A DNA stretch of 52,375 bases, taken from positions 1 to 52,375 of the forward strand of contig CAJTJZ010000021.1 in the NCBI GenBank assembly GCA_910576895.1. Reading direction: 5' to 3'. The DNA is from an uncultured Lachnospiraceae bacterium (lineage in GTDB: Bacteria > Bacillota > Clostridia > Lachnospirales > Lachnospiraceae). The translations under genes and the position numbers were made by a program. Shown piece after piece: positions 1-8,830 of this stretch; position 1 is the stretch's first letter, and every line of letters begins with the position of its first letter. Under the pieces are notes generated by a model. The model saw only the letters and a list, made by a program, of their open reading frames with translations, was not told where the DNA came from and made no database searches.

Positions 1-58
1 GCTTTCGTACTACTCAACTTATCTTTTCAGATTACTGTTTGAGTCGTACAGCTTTTTT
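1..58 (+). terminator. Rho-independent terminator at left edge
   Basis: An imperfect inverted repeat (GTACTACTCAA at 7-17 with TTGAGTCGTAC at 40-50) is followed by CTTTTTT at 52-57. The T run lies on the plus strand, so it would end a gene lying left of the window; it may also serve the minus-strand HD gene that ends at 77. Confidence 0.5.
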
Positions 59-76
59 GTATATATTTTTTTGAAT

Positions 77-595
77 TTACCGTAACTGTTTAGTTACCCA
101 TTTTTCTTGAGGATAAGATCCATATCGTTGCCTAACATCATTCATGCGATCTTCTATAAATAATATTTGTTCTGCACCTGCAATAGAATCACATAATTGA
201 ATCAATCTATCATAGTCGTCCATAACAACTACTTTTAGGGTATCTTGAATCAATGTCAGTTCTTCTTTTGTAGTATCAAAGTTTCCTACATACCCATCTA
301 TTGTTTGATTATGAAAGGAATGTGTTAGACATATTTTTGCAGCATCTTCATATCCTAATGACATCATATAAGAATAGCCATCGGATACATGACCTAAATG
401 TCGAATGCCAAATTTTCGTCCAATATCATGCAGTAGTCCTAAAATATAGGCTTTTTCTGGGTCTAAATCAGAGCATTGCTTGGCAATTTTTTCTGCACAA
501 TGGGCAGCAATTCGACTATGATTTCCCCATGCACCGGGATTACATTTTTCTGCTTCTATTAAAAGTTTTTCTGCGTTTTCTCTTGTTGGCAGCAT
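77..595 (-). CDS. HD-domain phosphohydrolase, function unassigned
   Basis: This 172-residue soluble protein is a stand-alone HD-superfamily metal-dependent phosphohydrolase. The metal ligands can be seen in order: His26, the His56-Asp57 pair in the motif LLHDIGRKFG, His92 and His95 in THSFHN, and an Asp near 129-136. The HDIG form of the motif is typical of small bacterial HD hydrolases acting on nucleotides or phosphate esters, but nothing here fixes the substrate. There is no signal peptide or membrane segment and no other domain. The start is the ATG at 595, preceded on the minus strand by AAAGGGGAAG. It stands alone and diverges from the glycosylase gene at 891. A YqeK-like Ap4A hydrolase was considered but not supported by any specific motif. 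Confidence 0.75.
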   Translation of the reverse strand: MLPTRENAEKLLIEAEKCNPGAWGNHSRIAAHCAEKIAKQCSDLDPEKAYILGLLHDIGRKFGIRHLGHVSDGYSYMMSLGYEDAAKICLTHSFHNQTIDGYVGNFDTTKEELTLIQDTLKVVVMDDYDRLIQLCDSIAGAEQILFIEDRMNDVRQRYGSYPQEKWVTKQLR

Positions 596-890
596 AATGA
601 AACTTCCCCTTTCTGTAATTGTCCTACAGTAGTTTACAAGTTTTTAATTCTATGAAAAAATAAATAATATACAAGATTTTTTTGTGATATAATAAGTTTG
701 AGAATAAATAAACACAAAAAGAAGAACTTGTATGTTAAATTTATGATACCATAAAAATACTATGATTAATAGATTTTTTTATTATTTTTCTATTTATTTT
801 AAAAGGGCTTCTGTTCCAATAGTAGAATCTTTGTTCCTTAATATCTGAAGATGAGTATCATGTACTAGAATTATAAAGGAGTGAAACAAA

Positions 891-1715
891 ATGGTTTCAA
901 TAACAGTAAATGATTTTGATTTAGGACAAATAGCGGAATCAGGACAATGTTTTCGGATGAATTATATAGGGAGAGGTAGCTATTCCATGATTGCATTTGA
1001 TAAATATATAGAAGTATCACAATTAGGAAATACTCTTATATTTTTTTGTACATCAGAAGAATATGAGGGATTCTGGAAAGATTATTTTGATATAGATACA
1101 GATTATACAGAAATTAAGCGAAATGCTAAATATGATGTTTATTTAAGTAAAGCGATGCAATATGCAACGGGGATAAGAATCTTAAAACAAGATTTATTTG
1201 AAATGCTAATTACTTTTATTATTTCCCAACGAAAGAGTATTCCATCTATTAAAAAATGTGTGAAAACTCTTTCTTATCGATATGGTAAGGAAATAAGTGG
1301 ACTTAATAGGAATGGTTCAACTGTGATAGTAAATGCTTTTCCCACACCAGAAGATTTAAGTAGAGTGTCTATTTCTGATCTAAGAGAATGTGGTTTAGGT
1401 TATCGAGATGTATATGTATATGATGCAGCAAAATGGTTTTGTAAAGAATATCCTAAAATAGATATGGAAAGATTTAAAAAAGAGTATCCCTTCGCAAAAA
1501 ATGTATTACAGAGTATCAATGGTGTAGGAGATAAAATAGCAAATTGTGTATGTCTCTTTGCCTTACATCAATTACAAGCTTGTCCGATTGATACTCATAT
1601 GCATCAAATAATTGATAAAGAGTATTATGGGATTATGCCAGAATGGATGGTAAGTGATAAAGCTGGAGTTTTTCAGCAATATTGTTTCTATTATAAAAGA
1701 AATTATATGGAATAA
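891..1715 (+). CDS. ogg: 8-oxoguanine DNA glycosylase/AP lyase (OGG type)
   Basis: The 274-residue product matches the OGG1-like HhH-GPD family, which removes 8-oxoguanine from DNA and nicks the abasic site. The N-terminal part contains SGQCFRM, typical of the OGG N-terminal domain. The helix-hairpin-helix is at about 208-222 (INGVGDKIANC), with the Schiff-base lysine at Lys215, followed by the catalytic aspartate Asp234 in CPIDTHM. Both catalytic residues are present, so the enzyme looks active and bifunctional. The start ATG at 891 has a good ribosome site, AAGGAG, about 9 bases upstream. No partner genes lie beside it; a broken transposase follows directly. Within the family, the exact subtype (OGG1 against OGG2/clostridial OGG) is an inference. 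Confidence 0.85.
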   Translation: MVSITVNDFDLGQIAESGQCFRMNYIGRGSYSMIAFDKYIEVSQLGNTLIFFCTSEEYEGFWKDYFDIDTDYTEIKRNAKYDVYLSKAMQYATGIRILKQDLFEMLITFIISQRKSIPSIKKCVKTLSYRYGKEISGLNRNGSTVIVNAFPTPEDLSRVSISDLRECGLGYRDVYVYDAAKWFCKEYPKIDMERFKKEYPFAKNVLQSINGVGDKIANCVCLFALHQLQACPIDTHMHQIIDKEYYGIMPEWMVSDKAGVFQQYCFYYKRNYME

Positions 1716-1765
1716 GGAGGAAAACAAAATGGTATCTGTTATGAAAAGTTTTGGAACAAATCGGG

Positions 1766-1929
1766 GAAATCTATCACAGTCATAATGGAGCAGATGGCTA
1801 CGGGAGTATGATTGTTTATCTGGCACGCAAGGGGATATGATTACACCCCAGTAACTATACACAGATACATAAATACTGAGTTTGGTCTGCATTCTATCGT
1901 TTGTCTCAAGAAACCAGATACGGAATCCC
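1766..1929 (+). pseudogene. IS3-family transposase (OrfB) remnant
   Basis: In frame from 1766 the sequence reads HNGADGYGSMIVYLARKG, then a stop at 1838-1840. One base out of frame it continues as YTPVTIHRYINTEFGLHSIV followed by CLKKPD. Together these match the linker just before the DDE catalytic core of IS3/IS150-type OrfB proteins (NGADGY, TVHKYMN, GLHSIVRPKKP are typical). A net +1 frameshift lies at about 1829-1835 and no catalytic DDE region follows. A short open frame with a perfect AAGGAGG site starts at 1729 and runs into the remnant, giving an 18-codon stub. It is a dead insertion-sequence fragment between the glycosylase gene and rpsO. Confidence 0.65.
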
Positions 1930-2115
1930 TCGCATTTTTCTCTTTTATGTTTTTATAGAAATTTTTTATTATACAAAATAGAACAATTTATATAATGAAT
2001 TATTTTAGAAAATAAGTTCTGCCACGCTACCAATTTCCTGCTAATTTTATTCAAAATGGGGCTTGATGGTACTTAAAGCTTAAAAAATGGGGAAATTCAA
2101 AATAAAAAATACCCC

Positions 2116-2144
2116 TTTACAGAAGCTTTTTTCTATGCTATAGT
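2116..2144 (+). promoter_or_regulatory. rpsO promoter
   Basis: TTTACA at 2116-2121 and TATAGT at 2139-2144 are separated by 17 bases, a sigma-A type arrangement directly upstream of the structured rpsO leader. The rest of the 1930-2115 stretch is AT-rich and shows no gene. Confidence 0.6.
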
Positions 2145-2149
2145 ATAAA

Positions 2150-2200
2150 AAGTCCGCTGCCCGGTGTCAGGAAAGCTCCGGCCAATGCTGAGTGGACGGA
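2150..2200 (+). promoter_or_regulatory. Structured rpsO leader (S15 autoregulation candidate)
   Basis: A G+C-rich island in an AT-rich leader can fold: GTCCGC (2152-2157) with GTGGAC (2192-2197) as the closing stem and CCGG (2161-2164) with CCGG (2178-2181) inside. Ribosomal protein S15 is known to repress its own mRNA through leader structures in several bacteria. That this is the S15 site here is inferred from position and structure. Confidence 0.5.
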
Positions 2201-2244
2201 TAATTTTTATATTTTATTAATTATAAATAATGGAGGATACGATT

Positions 2245-2511
2245 ATGATTAGCAAAGAAAGAAAAGCAGAAATTGTAAAGGCTTATGGAAAAAATGAGCA
2301 GGATACAGGCTCTACAGAAGTTCAAGTAGCATTGTTGACAGAAAGAATTAATGAGTTGACAGAACATTTGAAAATTAATAAGAAGGATCATCATTCCAGA
2401 CGTGGTCTTTTAAAGATGGTTGGACAAAGACGTAATCTTCTTGCTTATTTGCAGAAAAAGGATTTGGAAGGATATCGTACTTTAATTGAGAAATTAGGAT
2501 TAAGAAAATAA
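2245..2511 (+). CDS. rpsO: 30S ribosomal protein S15
   Basis: This 88-residue protein is ribosomal protein S15, which binds 16S rRNA early in 30S assembly. The family signature is clear: DTGSTEVQVALLTERI, the HHSRRGLLKMVGQRR rRNA-binding segment, and the C-terminal LIEKLGLRK. The length agrees with the usual 88-89 residues. An in-frame ATG at 2230 is not the start, because the ribosome site GGAGG (2232-2236) lies inside that extension and is correctly spaced for the ATG at 2245. It has its own promoter and leader and is followed by a strong hairpin, then pnp, the same rpsO-pnp order known from many bacteria. Confidence 0.97.
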   Translation: MISKERKAEIVKAYGKNEQDTGSTEVQVALLTERINELTEHLKINKKDHHSRRGLLKMVGQRRNLLAYLQKKDLEGYRTLIEKLGLRK

Positions 2512-2540
2512 TCATTGTTCAGGCAAATGGGAAGAATTTG

Positions 2541-2587
2541 TAAGAGCAGATAGGGAAGAAAAGAAAAAGATTCTCTATCTGCTCTTA
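2541..2587 (+). terminator. Hairpin after rpsO
   Basis: TAAGAGCAGATAG (2541-2553) and CTATCTGCTCTTA (2575-2587) form a perfect 13-bp stem. No T run follows, so it is either a weak terminator or a processing/stability hairpin between rpsO and pnp. The remaining 2588-2742 stretch holds only a possible pnp promoter. Confidence 0.55.
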
Positions 2588-2704
2588 GACGTATTCGAGA
2601 TAAGCAAAGAATAAATTTTAAGAAATAATCTATAAATATTAGAAAACAATTTGCAAAAAAAGAATTTTAGAAAAAAATAGCTGGAATAATAGAAAAGTAA
2701 GTGT

Positions 2705-2799
2705 TATAATAGTAGTGCTGTCAAAATCTGGGTAAAATGATTCCGAGACTTCTGAAAAGCATATAAGACCAAAACTTCTGTGTTTTTCAGTTGTTTCGG
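2705..2799 (+). promoter_or_regulatory. pnp promoter candidate and leader hairpin
   Basis: A TATAAT box lies at 2705-2710 without a convincing -35. About 30 bases further, a long stem forms: CCGAGAC (2743-2749) with GTTTCGG (2793-2799), a 2x2 internal loop, then CTGAAAAGCA (2752-2761) with TGTTTTTCAG (2781-2790). A second 9-bp inverted repeat, GTAATCAAT (2915-2923) with ATTGATTAC (2965-2973), sits just before the pnp ribosome site. In E. coli, pnp is autoregulated through cleavage of a leader hairpin; a similar role here is inference. Confidence 0.4.
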
Positions 2800-2996
2800 C
2801 AGTTTTACTATATGGCAGTAATATTTTATGGTAATAATAGAATGTTAGGAAAATGGTAAATTTAAAAAGCAAAAAAAGTAAGAAGAAGTAAAAAGAAAAG
2901 TTAAAAAGTAAAAAGTAATCAATAAAGTAAAAATTTTTTTTGTATTTAGAAAGTGAAAAAAGAGATTGATTACAGAAATGATGGAGGAATTAATTT

Positions 2997-5087
2997 ATGT
3001 ACAAGAGTTTTACAATGGAACTTGCAGGTAGGACATTGACTGTTGACATTGACAGAGTAGCAAAGCAGGCAAATGGTGCAGCATTTATGCATTATGGAGA
3101 TACTGTTGTTTTATCAACAGCAACAGCATCGGATAAACCAAGAGATGGAATTGATTTTTTCCCATTAAGTGTAGAATATGAAGAAAAGATGTATGCAGTT
3201 GGAAAGATTCCGGGTGGATTTAATAAAAGAGAGGGAAAGGCATCGGAAAATGCAGTATTGACTTCACGTGTCATTGACAGACCAATGCGTCCTCTTTTTC
3301 CAAAAGATTATAGAAATGATGTTACATTAAATAATCTTGTTATGTCGGTTGATCCAGAATGTACGCCAGAACTTACAGCAATGCTTGGTTCTGCAATTGC
3401 AGCTTCCATTTCTGATATTCCATTTGATGGGCCATGTGCTACAACGCAGGTTGGAATGATTGATGGAGAATTTATTATAAATCCAAGTTACGCTCAAATG
3501 GATATTTCTGATTTAAAATTAACAGTGGCTTCTACAAGAGAAAAAGTAATTATGATTGAAGCTGGTGCAAATGAGATTCCAGAAGATAGGATGTTAGAAG
3601 CAATTTATAAAGCACATGAAGTGAATCAAACAATTATCGAATTTATTGATAAGATGGTAGCAGAATGCGGGAAACCAAAACATGAGTATATAAGCTGTGC
3701 TGTTCCAGAAGAAATGTTTCTTGCAATTAAGGAGATTGTAACGCCAGAGGAAATGGAAATGGCTGTATTTACAGATGAAAAGCAAGTAAGAGAAGAAAAT
3801 ATTCGTAATATTACAGCAAAACTAGAGGAAGCATTTGCTGATAATGAGGAATGGCTGCCATTATTAGGTGATGCGATTTATCAGTATCAGAAAAAAACAG
3901 TACGAAAAATGATTTTAAAAGATCATAAGCGTCCTGATGGGCGAAAGATTGATCAAATTCGTCCACTAGCAGCAGAAATTGATATTATCCCAAGAGTGCA
4001 TGGTTCTGCTATGTTTACAAGAGGACAGACACAGATTTGTGATATTGTTACATTAGCACCATTATCAGAAATGCAAAAAGTGGATGGTCTGGATGAAACA
4101 ATAACAAATAAACGATATATTCATCATTATAATTTTCCTTCTTATTCTGTAGGAGAAACAAAAGTTTCCAGAGGGCCGGGAAGACGTGAGATTGGACATG
4201 GGGCATTAGCAGAACGTGCCTTAGTACCAGTGCTTCCAACTACAGAAGAATTTCCTTATGCCATTCGTGCAGTATCGGAAACCTTTGAATCAAATGGTTC
4301 TACTTCTATGGCTTCTACTTGTGCAAGTTGTATGGCATTAATGGCGGCTGGCGTTCCAATTAAAAAGATGGTTGCTGGTATTTCTTGTGGTCTTGTAACA
4401 GGAGATACTGATGATGATTATATTGTATTAACCGATATCCAAGGATTAGAAGATTTCTTTGGCGATATGGATTTTAAAGTAACTGGTACTCATGATGGTA
4501 TTACAGCAATTCAAATGGATATTAAAATTCATGGACTTACAAAGCCAATTGTGGAAGAAGCTATTAAAAGAACAAGACAGGCAAGACTTTATATTATGGA
4601 TGAAGTTATGAGCAAAGCAATTGCAGAGCCAAGAAAAGAAGTAGGTGCTTATGCTCCAAAAATTTGTCAGATGCAGATTGATCCACAGAAAATTGGCGAT
4701 GTTGTTGGACAACGTGGAAAAACCATTAATGAGATTATTGAACGTACTGATGTAAAAATTGATATTACGGATGATGGTTTAGTTTCTATTTGTGGTACAG
4801 ATAAAGATAAAATGGCAGAAGCCATGAAAATGATTAAAATTATTACAACCGATTACAGAGAAGGACAGATTTTTGAAGGAACGGTTGTTAGTATTAAGGA
4901 ATTTGGTGCTTTTATTGAATTTGCTCCGGGAAAAGAAGGTATGGTTCATATTTCTCGTATTAGTAGGGAAAGAATTAATCATGTAGAAGATATTTTGACA
5001 CTTGGTGATAAAGTAAAGGTAATCTGCCTTGGAAAAGATAAAATGGGTAGATATAGCTTTAGTATGAAAGAGGTACGACAGGATTAA
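2997..5087 (+). CDS. pnp: Polyribonucleotide nucleotidyltransferase (PNPase)
   Basis: The 696-residue protein is polynucleotide phosphorylase, the phosphate-dependent 3'-5' exoribonuclease of mRNA decay. Domain order is complete: RNase PH-like domain 1 (about 5-140), helical linker, RNase PH-like domain 2 (about 310-525), a KH domain with the GQRGKTI loop (about 555-615) and an S1 domain (about 620-690, GTVVSIKEFGAFIEF). The length matches the family norm of about 700 residues. The ATG at 2997 is preceded by TGGAGGA. It lies downstream of rpsO, as in many bacteria, but is separated by 485 bases that hold a likely own promoter and leader hairpin. Confidence 0.97.
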   Translation: MYKSFTMELAGRTLTVDIDRVAKQANGAAFMHYGDTVVLSTATASDKPRDGIDFFPLSVEYEEKMYAVGKIPGGFNKREGKASENAVLTSRVIDRPMRPLFPKDYRNDVTLNNLVMSVDPECTPELTAMLGSAIAASISDIPFDGPCATTQVGMIDGEFIINPSYAQMDISDLKLTVASTREKVIMIEAGANEIPEDRMLEAIYKAHEVNQTIIEFIDKMVAECGKPKHEYISCAVPEEMFLAIKEIVTPEEMEMAVFTDEKQVREENIRNITAKLEEAFADNEEWLPLLGDAIYQYQKKTVRKMILKDHKRPDGRKIDQIRPLAAEIDIIPRVHGSAMFTRGQTQICDIVTLAPLSEMQKVDGLDETITNKRYIHHYNFPSYSVGETKVSRGPGRREIGHGALAERALVPVLPTTEEFPYAIRAVSETFESNGSTSMASTCASCMALMAAGVPIKKMVAGISCGLVTGDTDDDYIVLTDIQGLEDFFGDMDFKVTGTHDGITAIQMDIKIHGLTKPIVEEAIKRTRQARLYIMDEVMSKAIAEPRKEVGAYAPKICQMQIDPQKIGDVVGQRGKTINEIIERTDVKIDITDDGLVSICGTDKDKMAEAMKMIKIITTDYREGQIFEGTVVSIKEFGAFIEFAPGKEGMVHISRISRERINHVEDILTLGDKVKVICLGKDKMGRYSFSMKEVRQD

Positions 5088-5207
5088 ATATAAATAGATA
5101 AGTGATAGTAATAATAGTAAATAATGAAAATCTTTTCTTTTGTGAGTATCATTATTAATAAATAGAAAAAAGAGCTTAGAAAGTAAAGAGATTAAAGAAA
5201 TGATAAA

Positions 5208-5300
5208 AAAGAGGGAGCTTGTAGCGACAGGCTGAGAGGAAACGGAAGTTTCGACCTTAGAACCTGATATGGATAATGCCATCGTAGGGAGATATACAAG
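5208..5300 (+). promoter_or_regulatory. TPP riboswitch (THI element)
   Basis: The conserved thiamin pyrophosphate aptamer blocks are present in order: GGGAGC, GGCTGAGAGG, ACCTTAGAACCTGATATGG, ATAATGCC and GTAGGGAGA. It precedes thiC and is followed by a terminator hairpin, so TPP binding should reduce thiC transcription. Confidence 0.93.
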
Positions 5301-5306
5301 TATGAT

Positions 5307-5342
5307 AGAGGTGTATCTTTCTGATATGCCTCTTATTTTTTG
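5307..5342 (+). terminator. TPP-riboswitch terminator
   Basis: AGAGGTGTATC (5307-5317) pairs fully, with two G-U pairs, with GATATGCCTCT (5323-5333), followed by TATTTTTTG. This is the likely expression platform of the TPP riboswitch. Confidence 0.8.
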
Positions 5343-5375
5343 TAAAATTTATTTTAAAAAAGAAAGGGAGATAAA

Positions 5376-6692
5376 ATGGAAAGAGAGTATAGTACGCAGA
5401 TGGAAGCTGCAAAAAAAGGAATAGTAACACCTGAAATGGAAATTGTAGCAAAAAAAGAACAAATAGAAGTGGAAAAATTAAGAGAGTTTGTTGCTTGTGG
5501 CCAAGTAGCAATTCCAGCAAATCATAATCATACTTCGCTTTCAGCAGAAGGAATTGGTACAGGACTTCGAACAAAGATTAATGTAAATCTTGGTATTTCT
5601 GGTGACTGTAAAAATTATGATATTGAAATGCAGAAAGTACAAATGGCAATTGACTTTGGTTGTGAATCTATTATGGATTTATCAAATTATGGAAAAACAA
5701 ATACATTTCGCAGGGAATTAATTGAAAAATCACCTGCTATGATTGGAACTGTTCCAATGTATGATGCAATTGGATATTTAGAAAAAGATTTATTGGAAAT
5801 TACAGCAGAGGATTTTTTAGAGGTAATTGAGGCACATGCAAAAGAAGGCGTGGATTTTATGACAATTCATGCAGGAATTAATAAGCGTGCAATAGAAGCA
5901 TTTAAAAGGCAAAAGCGAATGACAAATATTGTTTCTCGTGGAGGTTCTCTTTTATTTGCTTGGATGGAAATGACAGGGAGAGAAAATCCATTTTATGAAT
6001 ATTATGATAAAGTATTAGAAATTCTTAGAAAATATGATGTTACCATTAGTCTTGGGGATGCACTTCGTCCCGGATCAATTCATGATAGTTCGGATGCTGG
6101 ACAAATTTCGGAATTAGTAGAGCTTGGTGCTTTGACAAAACGTGCATGGGAAAAAGATGTACAAGTTATGGTAGAAGGACCGGGACATATGGCTATGAAT
6201 GAAATTGCTGCTAATATGACAATAGAAAAGCGTCTTTGCCATAATGCACCATTTTATGTTTTAGGACCTTTAGTAACAGATATCGCACCGGGATATGATC
6301 ATATTACTTCTGCGATTGGTGGTGCAATTGCAGCAGCATCGGGAGCTGATTTTCTTTGTTATGTAACACCTGCGGAACATTTGCGGCTGCCGGATTTGGA
6401 AGATGTACGAGAAGGAATTGTTGCAAGTAAAATTGCAGCTCATGCAGCAGATATTGCAAAAAATATTCCGGGAGCAAGAGAGATTGATAATAAAATGAGT
6501 GATGCAAGAAGAAGAGTTGATTGGGAAGGTATGTTTCAATATGCACTTGATCCGGAAAAAGCAAAAAGATATTTTGAATCTACTCCACCACAAGATCGTC
6601 ATACTTGTTCTATGTGCGGTAAAATGTGTGCTATGAGAACAACAAATATGATTTTAGAGGGTAAAAAAGTTGAGTTTGTAACAGAAAAGTAA
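5376..6692 (+). CDS. thiC: Phosphomethylpyrimidine synthase ThiC
   Basis: The 438-residue protein is ThiC, the radical-SAM enzyme that converts aminoimidazole ribotide into the hydroxymethylpyrimidine phosphate half of thiamin. It is the short form that lacks the extra N-terminal domain of the approximately 600-residue enzymes. Family motifs include MDLSNYGKT, MTIHAGI, VEGPGHM and the long YVLGPLVTDIAPGYDHI run. The C-terminal cluster motif reads CSMCGKMC, that is C-x2-C-x3-C, one residue tighter than the C-x2-C-x4-C usually quoted for the long enzymes. The ATG at 5376 follows AAAGGGAG. It stands alone behind the TPP riboswitch; no other thi gene is in the window. Confidence 0.96.
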   Translation: MEREYSTQMEAAKKGIVTPEMEIVAKKEQIEVEKLREFVACGQVAIPANHNHTSLSAEGIGTGLRTKINVNLGISGDCKNYDIEMQKVQMAIDFGCESIMDLSNYGKTNTFRRELIEKSPAMIGTVPMYDAIGYLEKDLLEITAEDFLEVIEAHAKEGVDFMTIHAGINKRAIEAFKRQKRMTNIVSRGGSLLFAWMEMTGRENPFYEYYDKVLEILRKYDVTISLGDALRPGSIHDSSDAGQISELVELGALTKRAWEKDVQVMVEGPGHMAMNEIAANMTIEKRLCHNAPFYVLGPLVTDIAPGYDHITSAIGGAIAAASGADFLCYVTPAEHLRLPDLEDVREGIVASKIAAHAADIAKNIPGAREIDNKMSDARRRVDWEGMFQYALDPEKAKRYFESTPPQDRHTCSMCGKMCAMRTTNMILEGKKVEFVTEK

Positions 6693-6757
6693 TGTATTTC
6701 TTGTATTTATAATATTTGATAAAGAAGAAAATATAATTATTATCATATAGTCAAATA

Positions 6758-6800
6758 TATAAAGAGCGTAAATTTAGATAATGGATTTACGCTCTTTATA
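6758..6800. terminator. Hairpin between convergent thiC and thrS
   Basis: TATAAAGAGCGTAAAT (6758-6773) and ATTTACGCTCTTTATA (6785-6800) form a perfect 16-bp stem with an 11-base loop, placed between the convergent ends of thiC and thrS. It can work in either direction, although the U tract is interrupted. The rest of 6801-7020 is AT-rich and I see nothing else in it. Confidence 0.65.
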
Positions 6801-7020
6801 AATCAGTAGAAATAAAATATACTTTTATTTTGAAATAACTGATTTAATATTTGCAAATTTTTACCAAATATTATTTCAATTTCTTTCTTCTTGTCTTTGA
6901 TGATAATATTATATTACAATTACTTGCTTTGATTTATCAATTCTAACATGCTTTTTCATTAAGATTTGCACTTATAAATTGCATAATAGAAGAAAAAAAT
7001 TTTTTTTATTAATATGGTTA

Positions 7021-8789
7021 TTATTTTCGAATACCATCTTTAGAAAGGATTTCCAAAAATTGTTCTATTGACATATTTCCTAAATCGCCATCATCTCTTT
7101 TACGGGCAGAAACAAGGTTAGTTTTCCGTTCTTTTTCTCCAATAATAAGCATATAAGGTATTTTTTCCAATTGAGCCGTTCTTATTTTGTAACCTATTTT
7201 TTCAGTTTTTTCATCTACTTCACAACGTAATCCCTCTTTTTTTAAGATGGATTCAATTTCTTTTGCATAGTTGATATATTTATCTGAGATAGGTAATATT
7301 TTTACTTGCACTGGCGAAAGCCATAATGGAAATTTTCCTGCAAAATGTTCAATTAAGATACCTAGAAATCTTTCAATAGAACCGAATACAACTCTATGTA
7401 TCATAATGGGACGATGTTTATTTCCATCTTTTCCTATATACTCTGCTTCAAAACGCTGTGGTAATTGAAAATCTAATTGAATTGTTCCACATTGCCATGT
7501 TCTTCCAATAGAGTCTTCCAAGTGAAAATCAATTTTCGGACCATAAAATGCACCATCTCCTTCATTTACAATATAGGGAAGTTTTAAGTCATCTAAAGCA
7601 TTTTTTAAACCATTTGTTGCCATTTCCCAATCTTCATCACTTCCAATGGAATTTTCTGGTCTTGTAGATAATTCCACATGATATTTGAATCCAAAATTGG
7701 AATATACCTCATCAATTAGATGGACAACATTTTTTATTTCATTCTGTATTTGCTCTGGTGTTATAAAGATATGAGCATCGTCTTGTGTACAACAACGAAC
7801 ACGCATAAGACCATGTAAAGTACCTGATTTTTCATTTCTGTGTATCAATCCTAGTTCACTGATACGCATAGGAAACTCACGATAAGAACGAGATTCCATT
7901 TTGTATACAAGCATACTGCCCGGACAGCTCATAGGCTTTATAGCAAAATCCGATCCATCAATTACTGTTGTATACATTTTATCTTTGTAATGTTCCCAAT
8001 GTCCCGATGTTTCCCAGAGCTGACGATTTAATATGATGGGAGTGGATATTTCTACATATCCTTCTCTTGTGTGCAATTTTCTCCAATAGTCAATCAGCAG
8101 ATTTTTTAATATCATTCCTTTTGGAAGAAAAAAAGGAAATCCCGGACCTTCCTCAAATAGTGCAAATAAGCCCAATTCTTATATTTCCGCTCTAGTGCTT
8201 TATATACTCTTTTTTTTGCTTCTTCCAATCGGTTTAAATATTCTTCTAGTAATTTCTCGTTTGGAAATGATGTACCATAAATTCTAGTGAGCATCTTATT
8301 TTTTTCATTTCCATGCCAATATGCACCAGCAATAAATAATAGTTTAAATGATTTAATTGCACTTGTATATGCTACATGAGGTCCAGCACACATCTCTAAA
8401 TATTCTCCCTGTTGAAAAAAACTGATGTTTTCATCTGCTGGTAACTCATTTAACATTTCAATTTTATATATTTCTTTTCTTTTTTCCATAGCTTGCATTG
8501 CTTTTTCATGATCTGTTATAAAATGTTTAAGTTGCAGATTTTCTTTTACAATTTTTTTCATTTCTTCTTCAATTTCAGGAAAATTTTTCTCTGAAAAATG
8601 GAAGTCAAAATCAAAATCATAGTAAAAACCATCTTTAATAGATGGACCAATGGCACATTTTGTATTTGGGTATAATCTTTTTACTGCCTGTGCCAAAATA
8701 TGTGCTGTCGTATGCCTAAATGCATTTTTTCCCAATTCCTCTTCAAAGCCAGCCTCTTGAATAGAACCATCTTTCATTTTAATCTTCAT
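7021..8789 (-). pseudogene. thrS: Threonyl-tRNA synthetase, frameshifted
   Basis: Two overlapping minus-strand frames make up one ThrRS of about 589 residues: the N-terminal part is open from 8789 to 8112 and the C-terminal part from 8175 to 7021. The first part carries the editing domain (HTTAHILAQ and CAGPH). The second carries the catalytic core (EEGPGFPFFLPKG; zinc ligands in PMSCPGS, QDDAH and MIHRVVFGS) and the anticodon-binding domain. Homology moves from one frame to the other near 8176-8182, where a -1 shift joins ERKYK to ELGLFAL; one missing base explains it. The TGS domain is absent: only about 20 residues precede the editing domain. Everything else, including a complete T-box leader, looks intact, so this is either a recent lesion, an assembly error or a gene read with a frameshift. 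Confidence 0.85.
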
Positions 8790-8830
8790 TTTATCCTTTC
8801 CTTTCTTAAATAAAATAGTTTGATTAGCAT

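Noticed and set aside
77..595. YqeK (Ap4A hydrolase) identity for the HD protein.
   Set aside because: The HD ligands fit, but no YqeK-specific context such as nadD, and no distinctive motif, was seen.
1930..2115. Possible further transposase remnant (short frame reading PRYQFPANFIQNGA near 2022-2067).
   Set aside because: Too short and without a family match I can name; left as unexplained intergenic sequence.
2639..2872. Minus-strand open frame of 77 codons in the pnp leader.
   Set aside because: It is AT-driven, Phe/Leu/Ser-rich and antisense to the leader hairpin; no start signal.
4779..5282. Long minus-strand frame of 167 codons under the end of pnp and the TPP riboswitch.
   Set aside because: It is antisense to a conserved S1/KH region and a riboswitch, and shows typical shadow composition.
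8195..8220. Run of eight A within thrS (minus strand) as a programmed frameshift site.
   Set aside because: The frame after the run stays correct for about 12 more codons and the alternative frame meets a stop, so the shift must lie further on near 8176-8182.
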